Below are positions 1-11,895 of a stretch of 64,000 bases of DNA, piece after piece. The position numbers were made by a program, and so were the translations under genes. Location of the stretch: the NCBI GenBank assembly GCA_963717945.1, contig CAVQXT010000007.1, forward strand, positions 434,001 to 498,000. The letters run 5' to 3'. Numbering within the stretch: position 1 is the stretch's first letter; each line of letters opens with the position of its first letter. The DNA comes from FEN-299 sp963717945. Its GTDB lineage: Bacteria > Acidobacteriota > Vicinamibacteria > Vicinamibacterales > Fen-181. The notes under the pieces are model-generated. The model did not search any database. It was given only the letters and a program-made list of their open reading frames with translations, and was not told where the DNA came from.

Positions 1-695
1 ATCGCGTAGGCGAAGTCGTTCAGGACGTCGCCGAACTGGATGGCATTCCACGCGCCGAGGCCGAGCAGCAGGGTGAGCTTGAGACCCGCCTCGCCCGTGT
101 TCGCCCGCACCCCGTCGTCCTGCTGGAAGGTGAGGACCCGGAATCCCTCGAAGCCCGCGTTGCGCAGGGCGAGCCGGAATTCCCCCTCGTACATGCCGAA
201 GCGGCAGGGCCCGCACGTGGTGGCGGTGAAGAAGACGTAGCCGTCCACGATCTCGCGCCGCGTCAGGCCCTGGGCCTCGAGCTGCTGCAGGTAGCTGACC
301 AGCGCGCCAACGGTGAAGTACGCCGGGTTGCAGAGGCCGTTGTTGCCATACTGCTTGCCGGTCAGGCAGGCGGCCAGGTCCATCTGCGGCAGGGGCAGGC
401 ACCGGTGCCCGCACGCCCCGAGGATCGCCTGGATCAACTGCTCGTGGCGGGCCGTCAGGCCGCCGATGAGGATCGTGACGCGGTCGCGCTCTTCGGCCGT
501 GAACGGGCGCCCCTGCTCGCGGCGGTAGTGCTCGAGCGGAGGCGTGTCCAGGCGGGCCCGGTGCTCGAGCCGCCCGCGCGCTTCGGCGACCCGTCGGGTC
601 AGCTCCGCTTCGGCCGTGAGACGCGAATCGCGTTCTCCGCCCCGCGGTTCAGGCGCTTCCGCACCCGGAAAATCCGGAATCGGCCCGGCTGTCAT
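1..695 (-). CDS. 2-hydroxyacyl-CoA dehydratase (HgdB-type)/activase-related protein, 3' part beyond the window
   Basis: An uninterrupted minus-strand frame runs from an ATG at 693-695 to the window edge (about 231 codons), so only the N-terminal part is seen. Conserved blocks match the D-component/DUF2229-like family linked to 2-hydroxyglutaryl-CoA dehydratases and their activases: CGHRCLPLPQMD, GKQYGNNGLCNP, TATTCGPCRFGMYEGEFR and FQQDDG. The cysteines in these blocks are the expected iron-sulfur ligands. A purine-rich GAAGGGTGG precedes the ATG. The first 60 residues are a charged, low-conservation leader. The family is usually anaerobic and needs an ATP-dependent activase; no partner is visible upstream, and the remainder lies outside the window. 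Family call is good; the substrate is unknown. Confidence 0.8.
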   Translation of the reverse strand, partial: MTAGPIPDFPGAEAPEPRGGERDSRLTAEAELTRRVAEARGRLEHRARLDTPPLEHYRREQGRPFTAEERDRVTILIGGLTARHEQLIQAILGACGHRCLPLPQMDLAACLTGKQYGNNGLCNPAYFTVGALVSYLQQLEAQGLTRREIVDGYVFFTATTCGPCRFGMYEGEFRLALRNAGFEGFRVLTFQQDDGVRANTGEAGLKLTLLLGLGAWNAIQFGDVLNDFAYA

Positions 696-888
696 GTCCC
701 ACCCTTCGACTCGACGTCATCTGCGCTAAACTTACCCATTTTACTCCGGTGACCCCCGGCTGCGTACTCCGGTCGCAATTCCCCAGCCGGCAGGCGGCTC
801 AGGCGCCGGGTGGCCGCCCCCGCCGCGGGGCCGCCGGGCCCCGCCGACCTGTGCGAGAATGGGCCGGTTTCCCTCTGACAGGAGCACC

Positions 889-2569
<1,681 letters not shown>

Positions 2570-2691
2570 TGCGAACCCTGGCGGCGCGGGCGAATGAGGA
2601 CGTCGAACGGCCGGGCGGACGGCGCCCGGCCCGGGCGGCGAACGGCGGAAGCGCGAGGTGGACGCGCGAGGGGTTCGTATCCCCCGTTTGG

Positions 2692-2700
2692 TGCTAATAT
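2692..2700 (+). promoter_or_regulatory. Candidate extended -10 promoter element
   Basis: TGCTAATAT matches an extended -10 (TGnTAnnnT) and lies 63 bp before the GTG of the PilB/GspE-like gene. No clear -35 is seen at the expected spacing. The same TGCTAnnnT form recurs at 16294 and 37934 in this window. Confidence 0.4.
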
Positions 2701-2762
2701 GGGCGGCAATCTGATGGCGGGCCCGTCTGTTCAATCCTCCTAGTGGCAGTGGATCGATCATT

Positions 2763-5492
2763 GTGGTAAGAGCACAACCGCAGCTTCAAATTGGACAGTG
2801 GCTCCTGAGTCAGGGCCTGATCAGCCAGGAGCAGCTGGACTCCGCTCTGGCCGCGCAGGCGGACGCGCCGACCTACCTCCCGCTGGGCCGCATCCTGGTC
2901 GAGCAGAAGGCGATCAGCGAGCGGCAGCTCTCGTTCGCCCTCGAGCGGGCCGGCGGCAAACGCCTTCGCCTCGGCGAGGTGCTCGTGCGCAGCGGCCTGC
3001 TCACCCAGGCGCGCCTCGAGCACGCGCTCGGTCAGCAGGAGCGGCTGCGGCTCCCGCTCGGCCAGGTGTTGATCAAACTGGGCTTCATCACCGACCCGGC
3101 GATGCGGCAGGCGCTCGGCATCCAGCTGAACATCCCGTTTGTCGACCTGGACCGACAGGAGGCCGACCCCCGCCTGGCGCGGCTCATCAACGCCAACTAC
3201 GCGCGGCGCCACGTGCTGGTGCCCGTCGCGCAGGCCGGCGAGACGCTCACGGTGTGCATGGACGACCCGACCAACACGTCGGTGATCCATGAACTGGCCG
3301 CGTCGACCGGGTTCGTGGTCAACGCGATCACGGCGGCGCACGACTCGATCAGGCGGGCATTCCAGCGGCTGTACGGGCAGCCCATCGACACGCCGTCGCC
3401 GGTCGCGACGAGTACGCTGGGCCTCTCCGAATCGATCGAGATCAGCACGTCGGACGGAGCCGACGCTGGCGAGGGTGCGATCTCGGGCGAGTTCGTCGCG
3501 GAGCAGATCCACGGCAAGAGCGCCGACGCGGCCGTCCGCCACCTGCTCGCCGTCGCGCTCGATCGTCGCTGCAGCGACATCCACCTCGAGATGCTGTCGG
3601 CGGGCACGCACGTCCGGTTCAGGTCGGACGGCGTCCTCCGGGAGATCGACCTCGGCACGATGCAGGACATCTGCGATCGCGGCGGGGCCCAGGTCATCTC
3701 GCGCATCAAGGTCCTGGCCAAGCTCGACATCGCCGAGCGCCGGCGGCCCCAGGACGGGTCGTTCCGCGCGCGGATCGAGCGCAGCGGGCAGACGGAGAAC
3801 ATCGACTTCCGCGTGTCGATCATCCCGGGCTACTACGGCGAGAGCTGCGTGCTCCGCATCCTCGACAAGAAGAACGCGCCGACCTCGCTCGACTCCCTCG
3901 GGTTCTCGCCCGCGATTTCGAACACGTTCCGCCAGTTGCTGAAGCGGCCGGCCGGCATCCTGCTGGTGGCCGGACCCACCGGCTCGGGGAAGAGCACGAC
4001 GCTCTATGCCGCGCTGATGGCCGTGTATCGGCCAGAAATTCGGGTGCTGACGGCCGAGGACCCGATCGAGTACGTGTACGAGCAGTTCACGCAGTCGGAG
4101 GTGAACGAGCGCGTCGGCAACACCTTCGCGCGCTACCTGCGCGCGTTCCTGCGGCACGACCCGGAAGTCATCCTGGTGGGCGAAATCCGCGACGAGGAAA
4201 CGGCCGAAATGGCCTTCCGCGCGGCGCAGACCGGCCACCTCCTGCTCAGCACGCTGCACAGCAACGACTCGATCTCGACCGTCTCGCGGCTGCTCGACCT
4301 GAACGTGGACCCGAACCTGATCGCCTCGTCCCTCCTCGGCGTGCTCGCCCAGCGGCTCGTCCGATGCGTCTGCCCGAAGTGCCGGCAGAAGCACGAGCCG
4401 GCGGCGGAACTGGTCCGGGAGTTCTTCCCGACGAGACCGGAAAGCCTGACCTTCTACCAGGGCACCGGTTGCGCGGCCTGCAACTTCACCGGATACAAGG
4501 GCCGGACCTGCATCGCGGAGCTGTGGGCGCCGGACGCCGAGGACATGCTCCTGATCAGCAAGAGAGCGTCGTTCGACGAGATCCGCGTCAGCGCGACTCG
4601 CACGACCGTCTCCATGGCACAGGACGTGATGGACCGGCTCGTGAACGGCCGAACGTCCCTCGAGGAGCTGATCCGCCTGATGCCTTACAGCAGCGTCCAC
4701 GAGTTCCGGCGGCTCGTGACCGCGGGCCTGGTTGAAGTGCCGGGCACGGCGGGCCCGGTGCCCCTGGGCGCCGATGCCGAGCCGCAGGCACCGGGAACCC
4801 AAAGGGGGCCGGCGCCGGCCGAGGCGGACGCCGCCCAGCCCGAACCTGAAGCGCACGTATTGGCGTTGGAGCCGGAGCCCGCGCGCGGCGAGCCGATCGA
4901 GGTCTGGGAAGCCCCTGACGATTCCGAACGCACCGGCGACCAGCACCCGGCCGCCGGCGACACCCCGGAGATCGCCGGCGACGACCGGATGATCGAGGCC
5001 TTCCGCCAACTCGACCGCGCCCGGTCGCTGACCGAGGTCCTGACGTTCCTGGCCGACCACGCCGCCGAGGAGACCGGACGAGTAGCCATCCTGACCGTCG
5101 CCAACTCACGGCTCCGCGTCTGGACGCAGCGCGGCTGGGACAGCGCGGACTCCGCCGCCATCGACACGCCGATCGTCCCGAATACGGTGTTCGACCTCGC
5201 CGTCACGCGGGGGCAGCCGGTGTCCACCTCGGAAGCCCCGGTCGGCGGCGACGGCGACCCGCTGACGGACCTGCTGGCTTCCCGGGCCCAGGGAACCGGG
5301 CTGGCGGTCCCGATCTCCGTCGGCGGCAGCGCCGTCGCCATCCTGTACGCCGATCGGGCCGGTGAGTGGAAGCCGGGAGGCGCGGCCCTCTGGCGGGAGC
5401 GGCTCGAGATTCTGGTGCGCCATGCGGGCTGGTGTCTCGAAGGGCTGACCAAGTCGTCCGTCCCCTCCGGCGGTCGCCCAACCAAGCCCTGA
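2763..5492 (+). CDS. Type II secretion/type IV pilus assembly ATPase (GspE/PilB family) with C-terminal GAF-like domain
   Basis: Cytoplasmic hexameric ATPase that would power pseudopilus or pilus assembly. Residues 1-165 contain two MshEN-type repeats (IGQWLLSQGLISQEQLDSAL, then GEVLVRSGLLTQARLEHAL) followed by the FVDLDR segment. The motor core has Walker A GPTGSGKSTT, the Asp box AEDPIEYVYEQFTQSEV, Walker B EVILVGEIRDEETAEMA and the His box TGHLLLSTLHSND. A zinc finger is formed by CPKC and CAAC. After a Pro/Ala/Glu-rich linker (about residues 660-745), the last 160 residues resemble a GAF sensor domain (NSRLRVWTQRGWD, GTGLAVPISVGGSAVAILYAD). At 909 aa it is far longer than the usual 550-600. 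It is encoded alone, with no pilin or inner-membrane partner nearby. The GTG start is supported by homology of the first residues; the ribosome-binding site is weak. Confidence 0.92.
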   Translation: MVRAQPQLQIGQWLLSQGLISQEQLDSALAAQADAPTYLPLGRILVEQKAISERQLSFALERAGGKRLRLGEVLVRSGLLTQARLEHALGQQERLRLPLGQVLIKLGFITDPAMRQALGIQLNIPFVDLDRQEADPRLARLINANYARRHVLVPVAQAGETLTVCMDDPTNTSVIHELAASTGFVVNAITAAHDSIRRAFQRLYGQPIDTPSPVATSTLGLSESIEISTSDGADAGEGAISGEFVAEQIHGKSADAAVRHLLAVALDRRCSDIHLEMLSAGTHVRFRSDGVLREIDLGTMQDICDRGGAQVISRIKVLAKLDIAERRRPQDGSFRARIERSGQTENIDFRVSIIPGYYGESCVLRILDKKNAPTSLDSLGFSPAISNTFRQLLKRPAGILLVAGPTGSGKSTTLYAALMAVYRPEIRVLTAEDPIEYVYEQFTQSEVNERVGNTFARYLRAFLRHDPEVILVGEIRDEETAEMAFRAAQTGHLLLSTLHSNDSISTVSRLLDLNVDPNLIASSLLGVLAQRLVRCVCPKCRQKHEPAAELVREFFPTRPESLTFYQGTGCAACNFTGYKGRTCIAELWAPDAEDMLLISKRASFDEIRVSATRTTVSMAQDVMDRLVNGRTSLEELIRLMPYSSVHEFRRLVTAGLVEVPGTAGPVPLGADAEPQAPGTQRGPAPAEADAAQPEPEAHVLALEPEPARGEPIEVWEAPDDSERTGDQHPAAGDTPEIAGDDRMIEAFRQLDRARSLTEVLTFLADHAAEETGRVAILTVANSRLRVWTQRGWDSADSAAIDTPIVPNTVFDLAVTRGQPVSTSEAPVGGDGDPLTDLLASRAQGTGLAVPISVGGSAVAILYADRAGEWKPGGAALWRERLEILVRHAGWCLEGLTKSSVPSGGRPTKP

Positions 5493-5525
5493 GGTCCCCT
5501 GGCGCGAGCGGACGCGGCCTCGGGG

Positions 5526-5954
5526 TCACCGCTCGGTCGGCGTGTCCGGCTCGAACTTCAGCGACGCCCCGTTGGTGCAGTACCGCTTGCCGGTCGGCGC
5601 GGGGCCGTCGTCGAAGACGTGGCCGAGATGGCCGCCGCAGCGCCTGCAGTGCATCTCGACGCGCACCATGCCGTAGCTGTTGTCCACCGTGGTTTCAACC
5701 GCCGAATCGAACGCCTCGAAGTAGCTGGGCCAGCCCGACCCGCTGTCGAACTTGGCGTCGGCGGGGAACAGCGGCGCGCCGCACCCGGCGCACAGGTAGC
5801 GGCCCGCCCGATGCTCGGTGTTGTAGGGGTGCGACCACGGCGGTTCGGTCGCGTGCAGCCGGAGCACGCGGTACTGCTCCGCCGTCAGCGCGGACCTCCA
5901 CTGGTCGTCGGACCTCCGATCGGCGTCGGGGGCGTCGTTGGTCTGGTCGCTCAA
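5526..5954 (-). CDS. msrB: Peptide-methionine (R)-S-oxide reductase MsrB
   Basis: Repairs methionine-R-sulfoxide in oxidised proteins using thioredoxin. The 142-aa protein carries two zinc-binding CxxC pairs (CAGC and CRRC), the family block FDSGSGWPSYFEA and the catalytic cysteine in GKRYCTNGASLKF. HLGHVFDDGP is also canonical. The cytoplasmic form lacks a signal peptide. It is convergent with the upstream ATPase gene (33 bp apart) and lies 34 bp downstream of the CBS-domain gene on the same strand, so the two may be cotranscribed. Confidence 0.96.
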   Translation of the reverse strand: MSDQTNDAPDADRRSDDQWRSALTAEQYRVLRLHATEPPWSHPYNTEHRAGRYLCAGCGAPLFPADAKFDSGSGWPSYFEAFDSAVETTVDNSYGMVRVEMHCRRCGGHLGHVFDDGPAPTGKRYCTNGASLKFEPDTPTER

Positions 5955-5988
5955 CGGACTCTCCTCGGGGACCGCGGCGTCGACGCCG

Positions 5989-6426
5989 CTACCGTTCGCC
6001 CGTGATGTAGCGCTCGAGCTGGGCGATCACGAACCCCTGGTTCTCGATCATCGCACGGCCGATGTCGCCGATCGACACGACCCCGACCGGCCGTCCGCCC
6101 TCGGTGACGGGAAGGTGGCGGATGTGGCGCACGGTCATCAGTCCCATGCACTCGTCGATGGTCGTCTCGGCGGGGATGCAGACCACCGTCCCGGTCATGA
6201 TGGCCGAGACGGGGGTCTCGCGCGACGTGTGCCCGTGCAGCACCACCTTGCGGGCGTAGTCGCGCTCGGAGAGGATCCCGACCAGGCGGTCCTCGCGATC
6301 GACGACCAGCACGGCGCCGATGTTGCGGTCGGCCATGAGCTTGAGGGCATCGAAGACCGAGGCCTCCGGGGCGATCGAATGGACCTCTCGGCCCTTCGCG
6401 TTCAGCAAGTCCCGAACGGTTCTCAT
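5989..6426 (-). CDS. CBS-domain pair protein
   Basis: A 145-aa stand-alone Bateman module: two CBS domains (VFDALKLMADRNIGAVLVVD with GILSERDYARKV; then TIDECMGLMTVRHIRHLPV with GVVSIGDIGRAMI). Such proteins bind adenine nucleotides and act as energy or redox sensors; the target is unknown. Translation starts at ATG 6426 behind a strong AGGAGG. The longer frame that reads in from upstream carries no homology before this ATG. The gene lies between msrB and a 22-bp inverted repeat. Confidence 0.93.
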   Translation of the reverse strand: MRTVRDLLNAKGREVHSIAPEASVFDALKLMADRNIGAVLVVDREDRLVGILSERDYARKVVLHGHTSRETPVSAIMTGTVVCIPAETTIDECMGLMTVRHIRHLPVTEGGRPVGVVSIGDIGRAMIENQGFVIAQLERYITGER

Positions 6427-6552
6427 CGTGCCGTCCTCCTGTCGAACCCTGCGCTCTTGCGCGGTCGGCGAGCCCGCGGGCCGCCGCGTGGCGATCAACT
6501 GTGGGTGAAGACAGCAGTGTAGCGGGTTGCTGCCGCGACGGCAATCTCCCGC

Positions 6553-6624
6553 AATTCGATCGGGACGAATTTCAATTTCTGCCACCGTGTGCGTGCAGCT
6601 TCTGAAATTCGTCCCGATCGAATT
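6553..6624. repeat. Perfect 22-bp inverted repeat with 28-bp loop
   Basis: Arms 6553-6574 and 6603-6624 are exact reverse complements (AATTCGATCGGGACGAATTT plus CA). They are separated by 28 bp, and pairing extends outward with one bulge (CGC/GCG). The element is clearly more AT-rich than its surroundings. It lies in the 242-bp gap between meaB (ending at 6669) and the CBS gene (starting at 6426). No T-run follows either arm, so a simple intrinsic terminator is not obvious; an mRNA 3'-end hairpin, an operator or a small mobile repeat are alternatives. Confidence 0.85.
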
Positions 6625-6668
6625 TGCGAATCGGTCCAGTCCGGCGTTGGCCGAACCTCTGCAGTGTC

Positions 6669-7685
6669 CTATCGCTTGTGGAACAGGGCGAGCAGCTCGC
6701 GGGCGGCGCGGAACGGGCTCAGCCGGCCGCGCTTCACGTCGGCCTGCATGGCGGCCAGCTGGGCGTCGATGCCGGCGTCGCGCCGCAGCTCGTGCTCGAG
6801 GCCGTAGAGGAGCGCTTCGCGCATCCACTCGAGCGACTGCTCCTCGCGCCGCCGGGCGAACCACCCGTTGGACTCGACGAGCGCGCGGTGGTCGAGGACC
6901 GCCCGCCAGACGTCGGCGATGCCCTCGCGGGTGTGGGCCGAGCAGGTCATCACGCGCGGGCTCCACCCGTCGGCGCTGGCCGGGAACAGGTGCAGCGCGC
7001 TCTGGTAGTCGTGCCGCGCGCGTTCGGCGCGGGCGCGGTTGTCGCCGTCGGCCTTGTTGATGGCGAGGAGATCGGTCATCTCGAGGATGCCGCGCTTCAT
7101 GCCCTGCAGCTCGTCGCCGGCGCCGGCCAGCATCAGCAGCAGGAAGAAGTCGGTCATCGACCGGACGGTCGTCTCCGACTGGCCGACGCCGACGGTCTCG
7201 ATGAACAGGTTCTGGTAGCCGGCGGCCTCGCAGAGCAGCATCGCCTCGCGCGTCCGGCGGGCGACGCCGCCGAGATGCCCGCGCGAAGGCGACGGCCGGA
7301 TGAACGCGCGGTCGTCGGTGGCCAGGCGCTCCATCCGGGTCTTGTCGCCGAGGATGCTGCCGCCCGAACGGGGGCTGGAGGGATCGACCGAGAGCACGGC
7401 CACCGTCTCCCCGATTTCGCGGGTGAGGTAGGTGCCCAGCGCCTCGATGAAGCTGCTCTTGCCGACGCCCGGCACCCCCGTGATGCCGACGCGCCGCGCG
7501 CGGCCCGCGAACGGCAGGCACGCCTCGATCACCTCGGCGGCGAGGTCCACGTCCGAGGCGAGCTCGCTCTCGACCAGCGTGATGGCCCGTCCGAGCACGC
7601 TCCTGTCGCCGCCGCGGATCCCGGCCACGTACTCGTCCGGCGTCAGCCGCGCGCGCCGGCGGGGGAGGGCAGGGGAGGGAGCCAT
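6669..7685 (-). CDS. meaB: Methylmalonyl-CoA mutase-associated GTPase MeaB (ArgK family)
   Basis: G3E-family GTPase chaperone that protects and reloads the adenosylcobalamin cofactor of methylmalonyl-CoA mutase. Visible motifs: Walker A GVPGVGKSS, switch region ETVGVGQSE, guanine specificity NKADGDN, and the MeaB-type C-terminal region rich in charged helices. The length of 338 aa matches the family. It is the last gene of the minus-strand mutase operon, beginning 10 bp after the mutase large subunit stop, as expected for cotranscription. A 22-bp inverted repeat lies 45 bp downstream. Confidence 0.96.
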   Translation of the reverse strand: MAPSPALPRRRARLTPDEYVAGIRGGDRSVLGRAITLVESELASDVDLAAEVIEACLPFAGRARRVGITGVPGVGKSSFIEALGTYLTREIGETVAVLSVDPSSPRSGGSILGDKTRMERLATDDRAFIRPSPSRGHLGGVARRTREAMLLCEAAGYQNLFIETVGVGQSETTVRSMTDFFLLLMLAGAGDELQGMKRGILEMTDLLAINKADGDNRARAERARHDYQSALHLFPASADGWSPRVMTCSAHTREGIADVWRAVLDHRALVESNGWFARRREEQSLEWMREALLYGLEHELRRDAGIDAQLAAMQADVKRGRLSPFRAARELLALFHKR

Positions 7686-7695
7686 CCGCTAAATC

Positions 7696-9840
<2,145 letters not shown>

Positions 9841-9854
9841 CGTCCTCGTCTTCC

Positions 9855-9882
9855 TGAGCCTTGAGCCCTGAGCCTTGAGCCT
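9855..9882. repeat. 7-bp tandem repeat, four units (TGAGCCY)
   Basis: TGAGCCT-TGAGCCC-TGAGCCT-TGAGCCT fills the short gap between the mutase subunit genes and touches the stop codon of the small-subunit gene. It belongs to the heptad repeat class found in other gaps of this window. Confidence 0.85.
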
Positions 9883-11218
9883 ACTTCCCCATTCCCATCC
9901 TGTCCTGCCATTCCCTGAGCGTCGCCACCGCGTCGGAGGCAGCGTGCACGAAACCGGCCACGCCCGCGGCCTGCAGGGCCTCCAGCCGGTCCTTCGGATG
10001 GCCCGCGACCACCAGCGGGGCGCGCACCTGAGGCGCCACCTCCCGGGCGAGGGCCAGGTACTCCGCGTCGGAACTGCAGAGGACCACGAGGTCGGCGTCG
10101 GTCAGCGTGTCGGACGAGACGATGTCGAAGCCGGCGCAGCCGAAGAGGTTGAAGCAGAACGCCGAGCGCGCCTTGCGCATCTTCAGGTCACCGCGCTCGA
10201 GCAGCAGCACACGCGGCGTGCGCCCGGTCGCGGCCGCGTGGCGCTCGGTGCGCAGGCGGATCGCCTCGAACGGCTCGGCGAGCCGCCAGCCGGCGGCCGG
10301 CGCCCAATCGGCGACCGGGCCGTGCTCCTGGAGGTTCGGGTAGTTGTTGGTGCCCACCAGCACGCGCCGGCGGTCCGCGACCGCCTTCTCCTTGGCCTCG
10401 CGCGCGGAGGCCAGCGCGGCGTCGATGGCGCCGGAGGCCCGGCAGGCCGCCCATCCGCCGGCCCGCTCGATCTGCTGGAACAGCGCCCACGCTTCGGCCG
10501 CCACGGCGCCGGTGAGCGCCTCGACGTAGTAGGAGCCGGCGCCCGGGTCGAGCACCTTGTCGAGGTGGCTCTCCTCTCGCAGGATGTGGTGGACGTTGGC
10601 GGCGAGGTGCGGATCGAATCCGCAGGGGGTGATGGTGAGCGAGTCGCAGCCGCCGAACACGGCGGAGAGCGCCTCGGTGGTGACGCGCAGCAGGTTGACC
10701 GAGGCGTCGTACCGGGTCTTGTTCTCGCCGGCCGTGCGGGCGTGGATGCGCACGTCGCCCGGGACGCCGAACGCCTCCGCCACCGCGCGCCACAGCAGCC
10801 GCGCGGCCCGGAGCTTGGCGATCTCCATGAAGTGGTTCGAGCCGATCGCGAAGCCCAGCGCGGCGACGGCCTCACCGTTCGCCAGCCGGTCGGCCCCCTG
10901 CGCCAGCACGCAGGCGACTTCCTGTGTCGAGGTGGCCCCCTGCTCGTGGGCCTCGATCGCGCTCGCGTCGAGCGCCGGCTCGCGGCCGGGCGGCACCATC
11001 TCCCAGGTGCCGGTCGCGATCGACAGCGTCGCCCGCGTCACGACGTCCTCGGCGCGGTAGTAGGGGCGCACGGCGATGCCCTCGTCGGTCTTCCACACGA
11101 GGCGCTTCTCGTAGTCGGCGCCCTTCAGGTCGCGCCGGATCTGGGCCTCCCACTCGGAGGTCGCGACGGCCGGGAACGTCCCGGCGAGATGCCGTCGGCT
11201 GTCCTGTGCGTCGGCCAT
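9881..11218 (-). CDS. mutA: Methylmalonyl-CoA mutase, small (non-catalytic) subunit, short form
   Basis: Structural beta chain of the heterodimeric mutase. It aligns with the family over WEAQIRRDLKGADYEKRLVWK, ALGFAIGSNHFMEIAKLRAAR, RTAGENKTRYDASVNLLR and SYYVEALTG, then a degenerate cobalamin-type domain (FCFNLFGCAGFDIVSSDTL) that lacks DxHxxG, as expected for this subunit. At 445 aa it is clearly shorter than the usual roughly 600: the segment that would form the first half of the barrel is reduced to about 60 residues between the N-terminal strand and GFAIGSNHF. No frameshift is evident, so this looks like a natural compact form. It starts 7 bp after the epimerase stop. Confidence 0.93.
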   Translation of the reverse strand: MADAQDSRRHLAGTFPAVATSEWEAQIRRDLKGADYEKRLVWKTDEGIAVRPYYRAEDVVTRATLSIATGTWEMVPPGREPALDASAIEAHEQGATSTQEVACVLAQGADRLANGEAVAALGFAIGSNHFMEIAKLRAARLLWRAVAEAFGVPGDVRIHARTAGENKTRYDASVNLLRVTTEALSAVFGGCDSLTITPCGFDPHLAANVHHILREESHLDKVLDPGAGSYYVEALTGAVAAEAWALFQQIERAGGWAACRASGAIDAALASAREAKEKAVADRRRVLVGTNNYPNLQEHGPVADWAPAAGWRLAEPFEAIRLRTERHAAATGRTPRVLLLERGDLKMRKARSAFCFNLFGCAGFDIVSSDTLTDADLVVLCSSDAEYLALAREVAPQVRAPLVVAGHPKDRLEALQAAGVAGFVHAASDAVATLREWQDRMGMGK

Positions 11219-11225
11219 CGTCGGC

Positions 11226-11720
11226 CTACCCTTCCTGGACCACTTCCACGAGCAAGCCGAACGCGCCCTGGTCGCGCGACTTGGGGTGGACGAAGAACAC
11301 CGTGGTGCCGCGGGAGCCCTTGCGCGGGGCCTCGTCGATGACCTGGAAGCCCAGGGCCTTCATGGCGTCGAATGCCTGTCGGATGTCGTCCACGCGATAG
11401 GCGATGTGCGCGAACCCGCCGCGCCCGCCGTTGCGGTCGATGAGCTTCTGCACCGGCGACTCGGGCGCCGTCGGCTCGAGCAGCTGGATCAGGTTCGGGC
11501 CGTCGCCGATCCGAAGCAGCACTTCGCGGACCTTGTCGCCGCCGCCGACGTCCTCGCGGTGGACCTCGGTGAACCCGAGCAGCTTGTAGCTTTCGACCTG
11601 GGCTTCGAGCTCGCCGGGCCGAACCGCGATGGCGACGTGGTCCACGCAGGTGAATCCGGCCGTCGCCCCGGCCGGCGACGGCGTCCGGCCCGCCTCGGGG
11701 GTGTCATTCGAATTCGACAA
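11226..11720 (-). CDS. mce: Methylmalonyl-CoA epimerase
   Basis: Vicinal-oxygen-chelate metalloenzyme that interconverts (S)- and (R)-methylmalonyl-CoA. The fold is recognisable from VDHVAIAVRPGELEAQVESYKLLGF, GPNLIQLLEP, KLIDRNGGRGGFAHIAYRVDDI and LLVEVVQ, with metal ligands His (DHVAIAV), Gln (LIQLLEP), His (AHIAYRV) and Glu (LVEVV). The 164-aa length includes a Ser/Pro/Ala-rich N-terminal tail of about 22 residues. It precedes mutA by 7 bp. Its 5' end overlaps the frame of a truncated biotin-carrier gene that begins at 11830. Confidence 0.95.
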   Translation of the reverse strand: MSNSNDTPEAGRTPSPAGATAGFTCVDHVAIAVRPGELEAQVESYKLLGFTEVHREDVGGGDKVREVLLRIGDGPNLIQLLEPTAPESPVQKLIDRNGGRGGFAHIAYRVDDIRQAFDAMKALGFQVIDEAPRKGSRGTTVFFVHPKSRDQGAFGLLVEVVQEG

Positions 11721-11830
11721 GGACCTGTCCTCCCTGAATACCCGCCCACACCGTAGATCGGATGCTCCGGCTTCGCAACCTCGACGTCGACCTCGTACGC
11801 CCTGCCGTCAACGGTGATTCTCAGTTTCAC
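11705..11830 (-). pseudogene. Truncated biotin/acyl carrier (biotin carboxyl carrier) gene remnant
   Basis: A GTG at 11828-11830, preceded by GGAG, begins MKLRITVDGRAYEVDVEVAK, the characteristic N-terminus of the small biotin carboxyl carrier subunits that accompany acyl-CoA carboxylases. After about 25 residues similarity ends. The Pro/Ala linker and the whole biotinyl domain with its AMKM lysine are absent, and the frame runs on out of phase into the epimerase gene (to a stop at 11489). Propionyl-CoA carboxylase subunits normally accompany mutase and epimerase genes, so this is probably the stump left by a deletion. Its ribosome-binding site may still be used to lead translation of the operon. 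Confidence 0.7.
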
Positions 11831-11895
11831 ACGAACTCCATGTTTCTATACGCCTTACTGCATTTCGGACACAATGGGGGCCGCAAGGAGGCGTC

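Noticed and set aside
749..888. Upstream in-frame start of ettA giving 606 aa
   Set aside because: The added residues are Arg/Pro-rich non-coding translation; the conserved EttA N-terminus begins at GTG 889.
2694..5060. Long open frame antisense to the PilB/GspE-like gene
   Set aside because: Antisense shadow with no motifs; the plus-strand gene shows all ATPase landmarks.
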